Positions 22,130-33,588 of a stretch of 64,000 nt of DNA are shown piece by piece; the first letter of the stretch is position 1, and each line of letters opens with the position of its first letter. The notes beneath the pieces are model-generated. The model did no database searches, was not told where the DNA came from, and saw only the letters and a program-made list of their open reading frames with translations. The DNA lies in assembly GCF_040436345.1 (NCBI RefSeq), contig NC_133219.1, positions 25,022,709 to 25,086,708 on the forward strand. The letters are read 5' to 3'. Position numbers and translations under genes: made by a program. This DNA is from Pagrus major. Its lineage: Eukaryota > Chordata > Actinopteri > Spariformes > Sparidae.

Positions 22130-25037
22130 TAGCACGAATAGCATTTTTGACCTCTTCCTGAGTCACTGGTTTATCAAGAAAATCTGCCTGCTCATCAGAT
22201 AAAGTTGGGAGGTTTATATTTGTGAAAAAGTCCTGAACTGCTAGTCTATTTGGAGTACCAGATGATCTATACAGATCATCATAGAATTCCTTAAAGAAAT
22301 CATTAATGTCCTTAGAGGATGTTACAAGAGAGCCTCCTGATCTTATTGCTGGAATTAAGTGAGCGAAGTTTTGTTCTTTGAGCTGTTTGGCTAAGAGTCT
22401 GCCAGTTTTCTCCCCTGACTCATAGAACGTTGTCTTAAGTCTAAACAAAGCATGTTCTGCTTTATTATTGAAAATGTCATGAATTTGAAATTTACATTTG
22501 CAGATATTTTTAAATAAACTTTCAGAGTAATGTTTGGCCAAATCTTTTTCCATGTCACATAATTCTGCTTCCAATTTCTTAATTTTATCAATATGATCTT
22601 TTTTTCTTCTCGAAGTTTGTGCAATAAGTTTGCCTCTAATGTAAGCTTTAGATGCCTCCCAAACCATTGCCACGCTGTCTGTGCTACTCATATTGATCTC
22701 AAAAAATGATGATAGATCCTCTGCAAGTCCTTTAGTAAACACTTCGTCCTGCAATAGAGACATATTCATTCTCCATCTGCCCCATCTCAGTTTATCGGAG
22801 TGTATGTTTGCACAAAGTTCAACAGGTGCATGATCTGATAGGGAAATAGCATTAACATTACTATCAATGACAGCTTTAGTCAGGCTTTGAGCGATCAAGA
22901 CAAAGTCTATTCTTGAGTAAGATTTGTGGCAGTGTGAGTAGAATGTGTATTCTTGTTTCCTCGGATTAACCAATCGCCATACATCAATCAGACCATTGTC
23001 CTCGATCAGCATACGAATGGCACCCCTGTCCTTTGGTGTTGAAGTTCTTGAATATCTACTTTTATCAAGTACCCCATCCAAGACCTGATTGAAATCTCCT
23101 GCTAAAATTATTTGTCCTTGTGAATTTCCCAGTACATTATTAACCTCATTAGATGTGATTCTTAAATAAATGCTATGTCAGTTTGTTTATGTTTTAGATA
23201 TAAAAGTACCTTTTTCCTTTTCACAGGATTCCCGAAACCATTAATATTCCAGGATACTACTTTAACATAAGCATTATTTGCCATTTATACCGTAAGAAAG
23301 TAAAAACATATATATTGTAAGTATAAGGCATATAAAAAGCTGAACCATTTTGTCTGACCTTCCTGAAACAGTAAATGTTTTTGTACTATCACTGAGCATA
23401 TTCCAAATGTAAGTATTTTTTAAGTGAATACACATGACCAAGCTGGTCAACATAAAACTTCCCTCTACAATAGAGGGGAAAGCTTTAACACAAAAAAGTC
23501 ACCAACAACTAACTGAAGACTTACCCATAAAATCAGTCCAGGCTTAAGGAAAAAGAAAAGAAAAATCTGCCTAGGTCCGTAGGAGTGTCCGGCTCTCCCA
23601 CTAAAACCCCAGATAACTACACGGGCATCATCCATCCCCACCATACCTCTCTCAGACTCCCCATATGGATTTTTCCATCAAACCTTTATTCTCCATCTGT
23701 CATGTGCTGCTCAATGAACTTGATAGCCTCTGACGCGTCTTCAAATTTTCGGTTCTTCCCCTTCCAAGTGAAATGGAGCATCGCTGGGAAGGCTAGTCTA
23801 AACTTCACGTTCTTGTCACGAAGTAGATGTTTTGTCGTAGTGAAAGCTTTCCTCCTCTCAGCTAGCTCCCTGGTCATGTCAGGGAAAAGGGAAAGTCTGC
23901 ATCCATTCCACTCAACTCCACGTTTCTCTTGCGACTTTAAGTACTTTGTCTCTCGCAGATGAACGCAGAAATTTTATCATTATCAGTCTTGGAGGCTGAT
24001 CCTCATTTGGATGAGATCCAGGAGAGCGGTGTGCTCTTTCAACTTCGAACTCGTTATCAATGTCCACACCGAGACCCTCTGACAACAGCTTTTCGATGCG
24101 TGCGGTCATGTTGTCCCCCTCAATGCCCTCTTTCAAACCTAGCAGTCTGACATTATTGCGGCGGCTTCTATTTTTCAAATCTTCCACATGGTTCCACAAA
24201 GCAGGGCCGTGCAGAGACCTTTGGAGGGGCAGGTGCTCAAAGTTGAAAAGGGGCACATGGAGCACGAATTTGAAACACCATACAGAAGCATACCTTGCAA
24301 TATAACCGGTTGAATTGTAGAAACCCATATTCATAAAGAATGTAACAAGGAATCACAACATACCATATCATTGTCCACACCTAATTTATTTGTTAGAGGC
24401 CAGTGCAAAGCAAAATTAGTCTATGTTTTACCTCATGGGTACATAAAACAACATCTGTTGAAGAGGTTGGTGAGGAGGCTGCTGCTGGTGATATTGCTGG
24501 ACGTGGACTGTAGACACTAAAAAGAGCATGGGAGAAATAGTAGGTGATTAAACAAGTGTTACAGTATGTGATCATGACAAGATGACCTGCAATACTGCTG
24601 AGAGTTTGGAGGAGACTACCTGCTGAGAGAGGCTGCAGCCAAGGCTGACTTCTTGAACTAAACAGAACAAGTTGCTCATTCTTAAACTGAAAGGGGAACA
24701 TTAATAGGCCAGCCTATATCCACAAAGCCATAATTCAAGCTGTGCATTAATTTAGGACATATGAAGATAATGTATTAAGTTGAATTTAGATCACTATTAT
24801 ACACTGGACTGTTTAACTGTGGCTACTCTTCCTGTCCTTGCATTTCAATTTTAATCAAATTGGAGGACAAAACTTAATCAATCCTGACACCTCTTTATTT
24901 TAATTTCACAGCTTTATTTTTGTTTCATGACTTCAACATGAAATGTTTCATCCTGCATTTATTAATTGACATGTATTCATATTGTATAACTAACTGCAAC
25001 TGAAAGGGGAACATAAATAATGGGAGAAAGAATAGAG

Positions 25038-25140
25038 AATGTGTGTGTGTGTGTGTGTGTGTGTGTCTGTCTGTCTGTCTGTCTGTCTCTGTCTGTATCT
25101 GTCTGTGTTTGTCAGTGTCTGTCTGTGTCTCTGTCTCTTT
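25038..25140. repeat. GT and CTGT microsatellite
   Basis: About 12 GT units followed by six CTGT units and further interrupted CTGT/CTGTGT copies, in the noncoding 3' part of the hAT. Confidence 0.92.
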
Positions 25141-25676
25141 TTTACACATCACAGTGGCATTTTTCTTTGTTGCAGTTATAACAGCAACTTCCTGTTGCCC
25201 GTGCTCTGAAAAATGTCAATGACTTCACTGAAGTTGATTGGAATATCCTTTTCAATTGCCAGTAAAAGAAGCTCTGACAACCTCTCCTCTGTGCAAAGGG
25301 TGCGAAGTTTTGTTTTCACCAGCTTCAGTTTTGAGAAAGAACGTTCCACAGTTGCTGTAGACACCGGAAGGGTGCCATATGTCTTCAGCAGCTCAGTCAA
25401 GTTAGGGAAACCCACTGAAAGAATAGATGTCACACTGATTGGTGAGGGGCATGAGTATGAAGTATGGAAGACCTTAAGTTCTGTCTGCAATCTGTCTTGT
25501 AATCTGGATCAGAGTAATCCGGATAATGAAATCCTCCTTTTCTCAGTCATGGATCACGGTGATCCTGCTGACTTTATCTGAGTATTTCAAAACACTGGCA
25601 GGGTGGATCACCGTGATCCCGACCTGACCGGATACGGATTTCCAAATCTCAAGTCTCCGCCTCCGGGATCTGAAAC

Positions 25677-25732
25677 ATGGCGGACTACTTCACGAAAGGA
25701 GTAGCTGAGAGCGCGACTTTCACGTCAAAAGT
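25677..25732 (+). pseudogene. First exon of a Harbinger-associated gene (putative)
   Basis: ATG followed by codons for ADYFTKGVAESATFTSKV ends at the donor aaaagt/gtaagt (25,733). The ATG context tgaaacatgg and the G/C-rich upstream sequence suit a transcription start. The exon is assigned to the Myb/SANT-like gene only because both lie in the same insert. Confidence 0.5.
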
Positions 25733-26519
25733 GTAAGTTTACCGTCGTCTAATGTGTAGCGGTTTTAAGACCATACGAACGCCAACCAACATATCATGCA
25801 AGCCAACTATTTGAATTGTCACCTTATTAAAACCAGGCCGTAGCGATCTCTAATTGAGCCGTGGCCGTGCTAACGGGAGCTAATCCGGCTCCATTGACTT
25901 GTGTGTTAAGCAGCTAGCGGGCTATCATTAGCGTCACGTCATTGGCAACACAGCAGACTTTATAAATAGGCTACATGTGTACAGACCTGCTGCAGTACTT
26001 AGAAAACATAACGCTACACAGTATGAGTATTAACTATACGGTTTGTTCAGAAGTGTCAGAATGCTACAGTAATGCTAGTGATGATATCATGTTTTTGTGT
26101 ACATAAACACAATTTGGGATTGTGGATTAAGATACTCATACACCTTCTACTTTCAGAGTCACTCTCAGCCATGGACCACTCAGCTACAACAGGGCGAGTG
26201 CTGGAAATCCTTGGAAATGCTTTAATTGTATTGATACATTTAAGGTTTTCAAGTAATTGGAGTTTGAATAAAGTGCTTGAAACTGCTAAAAATTGTAATA
26301 GCATTACTTTTATGGTATATACCTTGGTCAGTGACACAATTAGAAACATGTTTTCATCCTAATTTCTCTCCTGTATACAGAAGGCTCTCACTTAACATAA
26401 TTATGGTCATTTATAAAAGGATCTGATTTGATGAAGTAAAATAATCAGTGTGTACACAAACACTTATTGAAATACATTGCTGCATGTTTTAAAATCACAT
26501 TCAAGCTATATCCAAACAT

Positions 26520-26730
26520 TTTAAAAGTGCATTATTAGAGACGGAGATGGAAGAGGCATGCTGGTGATGAGGATGCCTATGAAAAGCTCCTCAAAATGGA
26601 GACCGAGAGGGCGGTCAAACAAATTGAACTGGCCAACGAACAAATAAAGCTGACGCTGCTTCAGCCAAGAAAAAACGGAATTGAAACTAAAGCTATTGGA
26701 GAAACAGCTCACTTCTGACCTCTGAGATGG
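26520..26730 (+). pseudogene. Myb/SANT-like protein C-terminal remnant
   Basis: The frame at about 26,540-26,690 gives RRWKRHAGDEDAYEKLLKME and then TERAVKQIELANEQIKLTLL, an amphipathic helix seen at the C-terminus of Harbinger accessory DNA-binding proteins. Stops follow. The trihelix/Myb domain itself is not found in the insert. Confidence 0.55.
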
Positions 26731-28716
26731 GTTAGGTCCTGTTTTAGTTAGTGGCCACATTATTTGAAATGTCTTTGTTTTGTTGGAATTAAACTTTGTT
26801 TGGACCCTGCATTCCTGTTGTCTTTCTCTGATGTTTTGGTACATGCAAGGTACAATGTTTGGTGAACTAGAATTTGAGAAATAGGTCTGTAATTGTTACT
26901 TTTATTTACAGCAGTTTTAGAAAGTGTGGTCAAAAATATTTTACTATGCTTTAAATTTCTTACAATTACTTTATTTGTTAAAAGTAAAACACTAACACTT
27001 TAGATAAAGTGTAATGAACATCTTGAGTAACAATATCTAGGAGAAGTGGAGCTGAGACTTTGTCAATCCAAGTCAAATCCACCTCTGAGGTGCGATTCAA
27101 GTGATCCTGAAATTTTGGTATCAAGTTGATCCAGATATCTGCCTTGCGTTTTGAAATACCCAAATCCAGCCTTTTATCTGGATTCAAGGGAGGATTGGAT
27201 TACCAGAGCTGAATCCTGATCTTCAGGATCAGGATTCTCTGGATCTGTGTTGAAATACCCAGTTTTCAGATCAGATCTAGATTTAATCCAATCCGACCAG
27301 GATAATCCTGTCAGATCACTTTTGAAATACTGGGCCCTGGAAGATTGGACAGGTGATCTCCAGACACAGGAAGAATTCAAAGTTGATGCTCTTGAGAAGA
27401 ATCATTGCATCACCTGCTGAAGAGTCTGGTGGGTCTTGCTGTGTCATTTCCTCAAGAAACTGCATGACAGCTGGGAGGACCTTCCTCAGAGTGCGAAGGG
27501 CAGTTTCTCTGCAGGCCCACCGCGTGTCTGACAGCTTCTGCAGCTCCAGTGGACGCTGATCAGGGTACATCGTCTTCTGCATTTCAATAAATGCAGAGTG
27601 TCGTTTGGATGAGTTGGCCACAAAAGTATAAAGTTTTTCAACTAAGTTGAAGAAGCTGACAAAACAGATGTTTGACTTTGCACTTTCAACTAACACAAGA
27701 TTAAGGCAATGTGCCTGACAGTGTACATACAAGGCCTTTGGATTTCTTTTTAGAATTCTTGACTGAAGTCCCTTAAAGCGTCCACTCATGTTTGCAGCTC
27801 CATCATACCCTTGACCACGGATGTTTTCCACCACCTTTTCAAGAGCATCTCCACTTGTGGTATGAACGTTGCACACCTGAAGAAAGCGCTCCTTGATTTG
27901 CATGTTATGCACATACCTAATAACAAAAAATACTTGTTCAGTGTGTGCAGCATCTGTGGTTTCATCCATGAGAATTGAAAAGGTTTTGCTCTCTTGGATT
28001 TCTTTTTGGATTACTCGCTTGACTGATATGGCCAAAGCTTTGATCATATCATTCTGACTTCTGTTGGAGAGGAGTGAGACAAGAGGTCTTTTACCAGGTC
28101 CCTGCTTCTCTTTTATGGCTTCCAGGTGTAATTTAATTACACTGTCATATTTGCTAAACAGCTATTTCAAGAGCTGCCTCCAGTGATTTCTTTTTGAAGT
28201 TGTTCCACCTCACCATACTGCACATGTGTGATTCTGAGGCACTGTGCTCTTTAATTCTCTCCAGAGCCTTTCTCCACCGATTAACTCCTTCTGATTTCCA
28301 TGTTTTGCGGCCTGTGTACTTTTCCTCATTCAAAAAAAGACGGCAGCTGAAACAAAACATGGCGTCAAGACTTGGGGAGTACTCTAGCTATGTGTTGCTC
28401 TGGTACCATTTCTTTTGAAATGACCGCCTTTCTTCATTTTTGGGAAAGGATGAAAGCACTGGTTGACAGGGTCCAGTACTGTTGCAAAACTGAATGAAGG
28501 CCTCATCACATTTGATGTTTAATTGTAGGACATGGGCAGGATCATTTGGGTGAGTAAGTCCAAGTAGGTGTGAAAATGTTTGCCTCCCTCTGGTTTCAGT
28601 CTCCTCCTGGCTTGATGCTCCCTCTACCTCAACATTCTGTGTGGGCTCTGACACCTTTCCTCCAGCCTCTGTCTCCTCCTGGCTTGCTGTTCCTAGCAAA
28701 CTCTCATTTCTCTGAG

Positions 28717-28911
28717 GCACAGTGTCTTCCTCTTTCTCTCCTTCCATCTCCTCCTCTTTCTCTCCTTCCATCTCCTCTTTCTGTCTTTCCATCTCCTCCT
28801 CTTTCTCTCCTTCCATCTCCTCTTTCTGTCTTTCCATCTCCTCCTCTTTCTCTCCTTCCACCTCCTCCTCTGTCTCTCCTTCCATCTCCTCCTCTTTCTC
28901 TCCTTCCATTT
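28717..28911. repeat. In-frame minisatellite coding Glu/Lys-rich repeats
   Basis: Units of about 24-30 bp (ctcctctttctctccttccat) repeat at least eight times within the N-terminal part of the hAT transposase. On the minus strand they encode repeated EGEKEEEME and ERQKEEM. The frame is kept throughout, so expansion occurred in whole codons. Confidence 0.9.
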
Positions 28912-29850
28912 CCTCATCTGACCTATCATCACTCACTCCCTGTCCATCTGGAAACAAGGCACAATTTGCTCTTGGATTAATCAAATTAACACCTCTTACA
29001 CCTAATCATTAATCAATAATAATATCAATCAATCAATAATAATCAATAATTAACCCACCATACATAATGATAGATAATGTAACAGAAGAACAACAGTGAA
29101 ATTGTGTTTGTTGCTGTTGTTTTCTCTAACTGAATACCTCTGCAATTTAAATAGCTGGTACTGTCACACCACGGTGAGGGGTGTCTTGTCCTGGGGTTTT
29201 CTGTCTCGTGAATTTCCTGTTTTATTTTGAAAAGTAACTCTCCTCTCCTTTCAGGTCACTTGCCCTTCCTCATGTGCCACCAGTCTGACGTCTCCCCTAA
29301 TCCCTAATTGTTTCCACCTGTGTTCCCTCACCTGATGTGTCTTATAGTCTGCGTCTCCCTTTGTTCTGTGCCAGAGTTTGTTTGTCATGCACCGCAGCTC
29401 GGTCTCAGCCAAAGTCTCTATGCGCTTACTGTGTAGCTCGTGGCTGGTTACCAGTTGCTGAGTGGTGTCTTCCACATCGGAAATCCGGCCTTCTGCTTCT
29501 GTCAGCCGCTCTTGCATAGCGTTTACTGTAAACTCCACTGTGTGGAGCGTCTTGCTCATCTTACTCACTTCAGCTAAGAGGTTTTCCAAGCTAGCATGCT
29601 GCGCCTGTTGTCGGTTTGGGCTAGCATCGCCTGACTCCATAGCTGTAGGGTTAGGGTTAGTCTTCGCTCTTGTATTCTTGAAATATTTCGAAGATGTAGA
29701 CATATTCCAGCAGATTAACTGTCTCACTCAGTTGAGGGTTCGGTATCAAGATATTAAACTTAGAAAAAATATGGAGAAATAATCGGATGTGATAGATTTA
29801 ATTAGTCGGGTTTAGGACAACTTCTACTGAGCAGCCATCTTACTCGACTC

Positions 29851-30339
29851 TGAAATTCAAGGAGGTTGATCTGAATTTAAACAAGGAGACACACACCCTT
29901 GGTGCTGTTCCTGGCTGGCTCATGGCTTTGTGTACAGTAATGTGAACAGTAATCTGTTGTGGTTGAATAAACATTTGCAAATAATGAGCCAAAACTTTGT
30001 TTTGCTGGCAAGCACACCATAAACTACCACCATTGCGGATCAAAATCCATCTGATTTAAAGAGGTCATGTTTTAAAGTTTTATTCATTTTGCGTTTAGTC
30101 TCGTTTGCCAACTTCCTCACTCTGTGACTCTATCCCTATCTATTCTAGGGACGGGTGTTGCAAATTAGCATCAAATAAACCATAAATAAATAATCCCAGA
30201 AAGAAAATCCCTAGTGAAAGGTGACCAAATGAAACACATTATTATCTTGAGTAAACTTTTTGATTTCTCTGGGTTTAAAAATCGTTAGAAACATTTGGAA
30301 TAATGAAAGATACAACTCAGCAAACTATATAACAAAGGC
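29851..30339. other. Noncoding sequence between two element stacks
   Basis: No coding signal or recognised repeat end. It separates the 5' end of the L1 from the leader of the next hAT. Confidence 0.5.
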
Positions 30340-30885
30340 TTAGTGCTTTTTAGACATTTTAACATGGGCAGTTTGTTCATAAGGGTGATCGGGCGATGCA
30401 CCACTAAAGGGGAAAAAGGAGGGATTTTTTTCTATCATATTCTTCCACAGTGTTACAGTGGCTGTGACAGTTCTAGACAGTTTGAGCTGCTCTGTATGTC
30501 ATTGTCCAATCAGCACAGGGCAGTGCTCCATGAAGTACCGCCCCTTTTGGGCGACTTTAGTCAGGTTGAAAATCACCCAGATTGCTCTCATAGACTCTCA
30601 TGTAAAATCAGTTTTTTTCGAATTTCAGTCGTTACAATGCATTCTCTATGGGTTCCGGGAGGGCTCACCCTGATGTGCCTTCGTCATACATATCGTGAGC
30701 ATAGCCGGCGTAGCCACCGCGCTAGTCACATTCAAGGTCAGCATGGCAAGTGTACGGAGCAACTCAATCGTTTCACTAAAAGAAGTCCCTTTCAGTTGTC
30801 GTAGTAATGAAGATAAATTGGCAACGAAACAATTAGGACCTCCCAGACCAAATTTAATCATCAAACAAGTTTCTACCAAGGGGGG

Positions 30886-31757
30886 TGTGAGAATGACCAC
30901 AATTACGGCTGGATGGTACAGCAAAGAATGATCGACAGGCAGGTTTAAGGTGGGTCACAGAGGTGGTTCTTTATTCATCCATCTCAGCAAACAGCATAGA
31001 CACATCAGTACCACATCACCCAGGTGGTCAAAATGGCACCTATTTATAGGGTGTCACAGCTAATGACCCTGGAAGATTCCATCCACCGGGATCCACTGCC
31101 TACCAACATGTTTAACCCACCCTTTTTATTCCTGTATTTACACCACATAATCGGTAACCTAAATACACACCCTCATTTACCTCCACTAACAAAGAAAATA
31201 CACATATCCACTTCATATTACATTTACTAAAATACAATACACACATCCACCAACCCCACACCAATTTACACTTGGTTGCCCCTGGAACTATAAAAGCGGT
31301 GTCCGTTTCCTGGGGAAGTCTTTTGCCTGCACACCCTGAAGACAAAGACTGGTGAGTACACAATACACTTGACTTATTCAATGGATACACTTATTGAGCA
31401 ACACAATACACATTCTTAGCTTAGCTCCTTGTTTAAGCATTTAACACATTTAATATGCACATTTAACCCTATGTCCCTCTGCTCTAGGTGGAGCTGCGTG
31501 GCCCACACAGCACCCACCAGCAAACCCAAGACCCGACAAAGGACAACAAACACGGCGACAAACATTCAATAAATATGGTAAACATATCCATACAAATGTG
31601 CAAAAAAGCAATGTGTAAAATGTATTGTGCAAATCTCCAATAAAGTGCTGTTGCTCCTCTTAAAGTGTCTGTGCAATTGTGCATATGTAGTCACACTCAG
31701 TCCAAAGTGCGTGGTGCCATGTGTGCAAAGCCAGGTGACGATGTGTTCTTCGTCACA
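30886..31757 (+). mobile_element. Solo LTR, 872 bp
   Basis: Begins TGTGAGAATGACC and ends CTTCGTCACA, a TG...CA pair with a short inverted TGTGA/TCACA. It is flanked on both sides by six G; a 5-bp GGGGG duplication puts the hAT zinc-finger frame back together. A TATA box (TATAAAAG, 31,289) and a polyadenylation signal (AATAAA, 31,639) follow each other in the plus orientation, as in U3-R. No internal retroelement sequence is present, so this is an LTR left by recombination. Gypsy or an endogenous retrovirus are both possible. Confidence 0.8.
31289..31296 (+). promoter_or_regulatory. TATA box of the solo LTR
   Basis: TATAAAAG, about 350 bp upstream of the AATAAA at 31,639. This is consistent with a U3 promoter reading rightwards. 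Confidence 0.6.
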
Positions 31758-33152
31758 GGGGGGAAATCATATAACCAGGGATTTTCGCAGAGCTGGTATG
31801 AATGGAAAACCTGGCTAGCAGGCTGTGAAGCAGCTAACGTGTTATTCTGCTACACCTGCGCACTGTTTCACACTAATAGCAGCACGGCAGACACCACCTT
31901 ATGGACAACTACAGGAGTCACCGACATGCATCATCTTTCTGAAAAGGTGAAGAAACATGAGTCCTAAGACCCACATGGACAGTTGTCTGAAGTTTTCTGC
32001 GTTTGGGCGGGTGAACATCGCAACACAGCTGGATGAGAGCTACAGGCTAGCGGTTCATCGTCACGATGAGGTGAGCAAGAACCGACACATCCTAGCCTGC
32101 CTCATTGACTGTGTTTTGTGGAGTGTTTGAGTTAGCTTTGCGAGGCAAAGCTGAAAGTGAGGGCTCCAACAGCCCAGGCGTTTTTCGTGGCTTGGTTGAC
32201 TTGGTGGCATCGCTGGATGAGGCGTTTGAGGAGCACCTGAAAACTGCCACAGTTTTCAAGGGCACGTCAAAGACTGTGCAGAATGAGCTCTTGGAAAGCA
32301 CGCTAGCGGTCATCAGGGGACATATCACGGAGGAGGTAAAGTCCGCTAAATGTGTTGCCATGCAAGCGGATGAGACCACTGACGTGTCAACACAGACGTA
32401 GCTGGTGCTTGTGTTGAGATACATCGACTCAAACCATGCGGTGCAGGAGTGTTTCTTTGAGTTTCTGCCTGTTATGATTGCAACATCTGAGTCGATTGCT
32501 AGCATGCTTCTGGACAGACTGAACAACTGTCTTTTTTCCAAAGGTGACAGAGAAAAACTCATTGCACAAGCATGTGATGAGGGGAGAGCGGGCTGGTGTG
32601 CAGCAGAAGGTGCGTCCGCATTTCAAAAATGCCCATTATGTGCATTGCTATGCACACCAGCTGAAACTCATCATGCAGCAGGCCACTTCTCACGTCCCAG
32701 CAGTGAGTTTTCTTTTCGGACCTGTGCGGTGTTGCCCCTTTTTTTAACCCAGTCATCAAAACGCACCAGCATACTTGACCAGATTGTTGAAAGAAGGCTG
32801 CCAAGAACTTCATCCACAAGATGGAACTTCAACACTGTGCAAGAGAACCTTGATGACCTCATGCAGTGTTTTGAATCCATCAGGACATCGGGTTCATTTG
32901 ACAGTACCACAGTGAGGGAGGCATCTGGCTTCCTGAGGATGCTGCAGGATGAGGACTTCCAGTTTTTTCTGCAGCTGTTTCATCAGATCATGCCTCACGT
33001 TGACATGCTGTACCAGCAGCTGCAGAAGAAGGACATTGATGCAGTCTTCATCAAGCGTGCCCTCCAGAGCTTCACAAGCAGTGTGCAGGCAATAAGGTAA
33101 GATAAAATAATGTTGTTCAATCCTTCTCAATATTGAACCTTATCATAAATTA

Positions 33153-33588
33153 ATACACTCACTAGCCAATTTATTAGGTACACATGTGTAACTTAATACA
33201 ATCCAAAACAACAGCTTTGCTATAAAATCTACATTCATGTAATTTATACATTTTCAGTTTTTGTTGATGTCAATAAGGTGATAATTCTACTTTGTTTATT
33301 AATGAGGTCATAGTGGGTGATTGTGGAGTATTAGAGTGCATTATAGTGACTGGTGTTCCTAATATTTTGTCCACTCCATTATCATTAGAAACACTTTTCA
33401 AGATAATGCAATTCAGTACACCACCACCCACTGCAACATCAATAATAACGATAAAGTAGAATTATCACTTCTGACAATGTCAAAGCTGAAAATGTATAAG
33501 CTTTGTAACAGAAGTTATAGCAGCTGTTGTATTGGATTGAATTTGATTGCACAGGCGTATCTAATTAAGTGGCTGGTGACTGTGTATG
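33153..33588. mobile_element. Palindromic MITE inside the hAT intron
   Basis: The left end cactcactagccaatttatt and the right end, complemented (cagtcaccagccacttaatt), are inverted repeats. Similarity continues inwards for about 200 bp on each side (for instance gataattctactttgttt against gataattctactttatcg). The terminal motif matches a very common fish MITE with ggccactttattaggtacac. It lies wholly within the intron at 33,097-33,729. Confidence 0.8.

Larger units (their letters stand above)
15316..23283 (-). pseudogene. L1 ORF2 (endonuclease/reverse transcriptase), interrupted
   Basis: The start at 23,283 reads MANNAYVKVVSWNINGFGNP, the first motif of an APE-type endonuclease. About 150 residues are then missing (after 23,170). 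The frame resumes with LAGDFNQVLDG and continues with SRIDFVL and SLSDHAPVEL, the last endonuclease motif. After the palindromic insert come KTGKSPGTDGFPVEYYKE, PKKGRDL and FRPISLINVDSKILAKVLAL. After the 1.9-kb insert come MDQVGFIKGRSSTDN, AISLDAEKAFDRVE (first catalytic Asp), [13 protein letters not shown] and LMLYADDILILTND (catalytic box, about 17,760). The C-terminal region has GGLGLPDVRLY and, beyond the Harbinger insert, CWKCKKEMGTFLHLIWDC. Several stops and frameshifts also occur. The protein would nick target DNA and reverse-transcribe the element, but this copy cannot be functional. Confidence 0.88.
25494..27345 (+). mobile_element. Harbinger-like insert in the hAT transposase
   Basis: The right end reads, in complement, gggcccagtatttcaaaagt, which resembles termini of fish Harbinger elements. 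The left end does not show a matching inverse and may be truncated. Both flanks are rich in ggatc/gatcc motifs. Inside are an ATG exon with a donor (25,677-25,732) and a region near 26,540-26,690 whose frame reads EDAYEKLLKMETERAVKQIE then LANEQIKLTLLQ. This matches the C-terminal helix of the Myb/SANT-like DNA-binding protein that Harbinger elements carry beside their nuclease. No nuclease is present. Confidence 0.6.
25176..28984 (-). pseudogene. hAT transposase (TTF zinc finger/DUF4371 type)
   Basis: From the N-terminus: an acidic repeat region (28,930-28,717); CDEAFIQFCNSTGPCQP and FPKNEERRSFQKKWYQ; then DAMFCFSCRLFLNEEKY with the cysteines of a TTF-type zinc finger (about 28,360-28,300). 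The RNase H-like domain follows: FSILMDETTDAAHTEQVFFV (28,000-27,940), GQGYDGAANMSGRFKGLQSR (second Asp), ALYVHCQAHCLNLVLVES, and KLSDTRWACRETALRTL. After the insert comes the C-terminal dimerisation domain, LPVSTATVERSFSKLKLVKT (about 25,380-25,320). Stops occur at 28,388 and through about 28,150-28,050, and the region between RNase H and the dimerisation domain is largely missing. Inactive. Confidence 0.87.
24198..29386 (-). mobile_element. hAT element inserted in L1 ORF1
   Basis: The block interrupts L1 ORF1 and carries a hAT transposase read on the minus strand. Its low-coordinate end starts cagggccgtgcagagacc (24,202), which fits the CAG start of many hAT termini. I did not find the matching inverted end at 29,386. 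The last ~220 bp (29,165-29,386) instead look like a separate dispersed repeat, so the high-coordinate edge may be composite. No 8-bp duplication could be confirmed. A Harbinger-like insert splits the gene between 25,494 and 27,345. Confidence 0.7.
23690..29703 (-). pseudogene. L1 ORF1 (RNA-binding protein), split by a hAT
   Basis: The start at 29,703 gives MSTSSKYFKNTRAKTNPNPT, then a heptad-rich region (LENLLAEVSKMSKTLHTVEF, RLTEAEGRISDVEDTTQQLV) consistent with the ORF1 coiled coil. After the insertion, the frame resumes at about 24,197 with LWNHVEDLKNRSRRNNVRLL, then AHRSPGSHPNEDQPPRLIMI and LRDKNVKFRLAFPAML, ending IEQHMTDGE near 23,690. This is the RRM and C-terminal domain of L1 ORF1 (the transposase_22 family). 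A frameshift lies between the two C-terminal blocks near 23,900. Confidence 0.87.
15185..29850 (-). mobile_element. L1-clade LINE split by four nested insertions
   Basis: Read from high to low coordinates, the pieces form one L1 element: a 5' UTR near 29,850; ORF1 N-terminus (29,703 to about 29,390); ORF1 C-terminal half (24,197-23,690); ORF2 endonuclease (23,283-22,130); reverse transcriptase (20,415-20,106, then 18,195-16,908); C-terminus (16,140-15,316); and a 3' UTR ending in a short A run on the minus strand (about 15,186-15,195). The gaps are filled by a Harbinger element (16,144-16,904), an unclassified block (about 18,196-20,105), a palindromic element (20,416-22,129) and a hAT (about 24,198-29,386). 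Removing the Harbinger and the palindromic element rejoins ORF2 in frame, so both are younger than the L1. Confidence 0.85.

Noticed and set aside
28570-29012. Plus-strand frames of 96-136 codons rich in Ser and Pro
   Set aside because: They are the antisense of the Glu/Lys-rich minisatellite of the hAT transposase.
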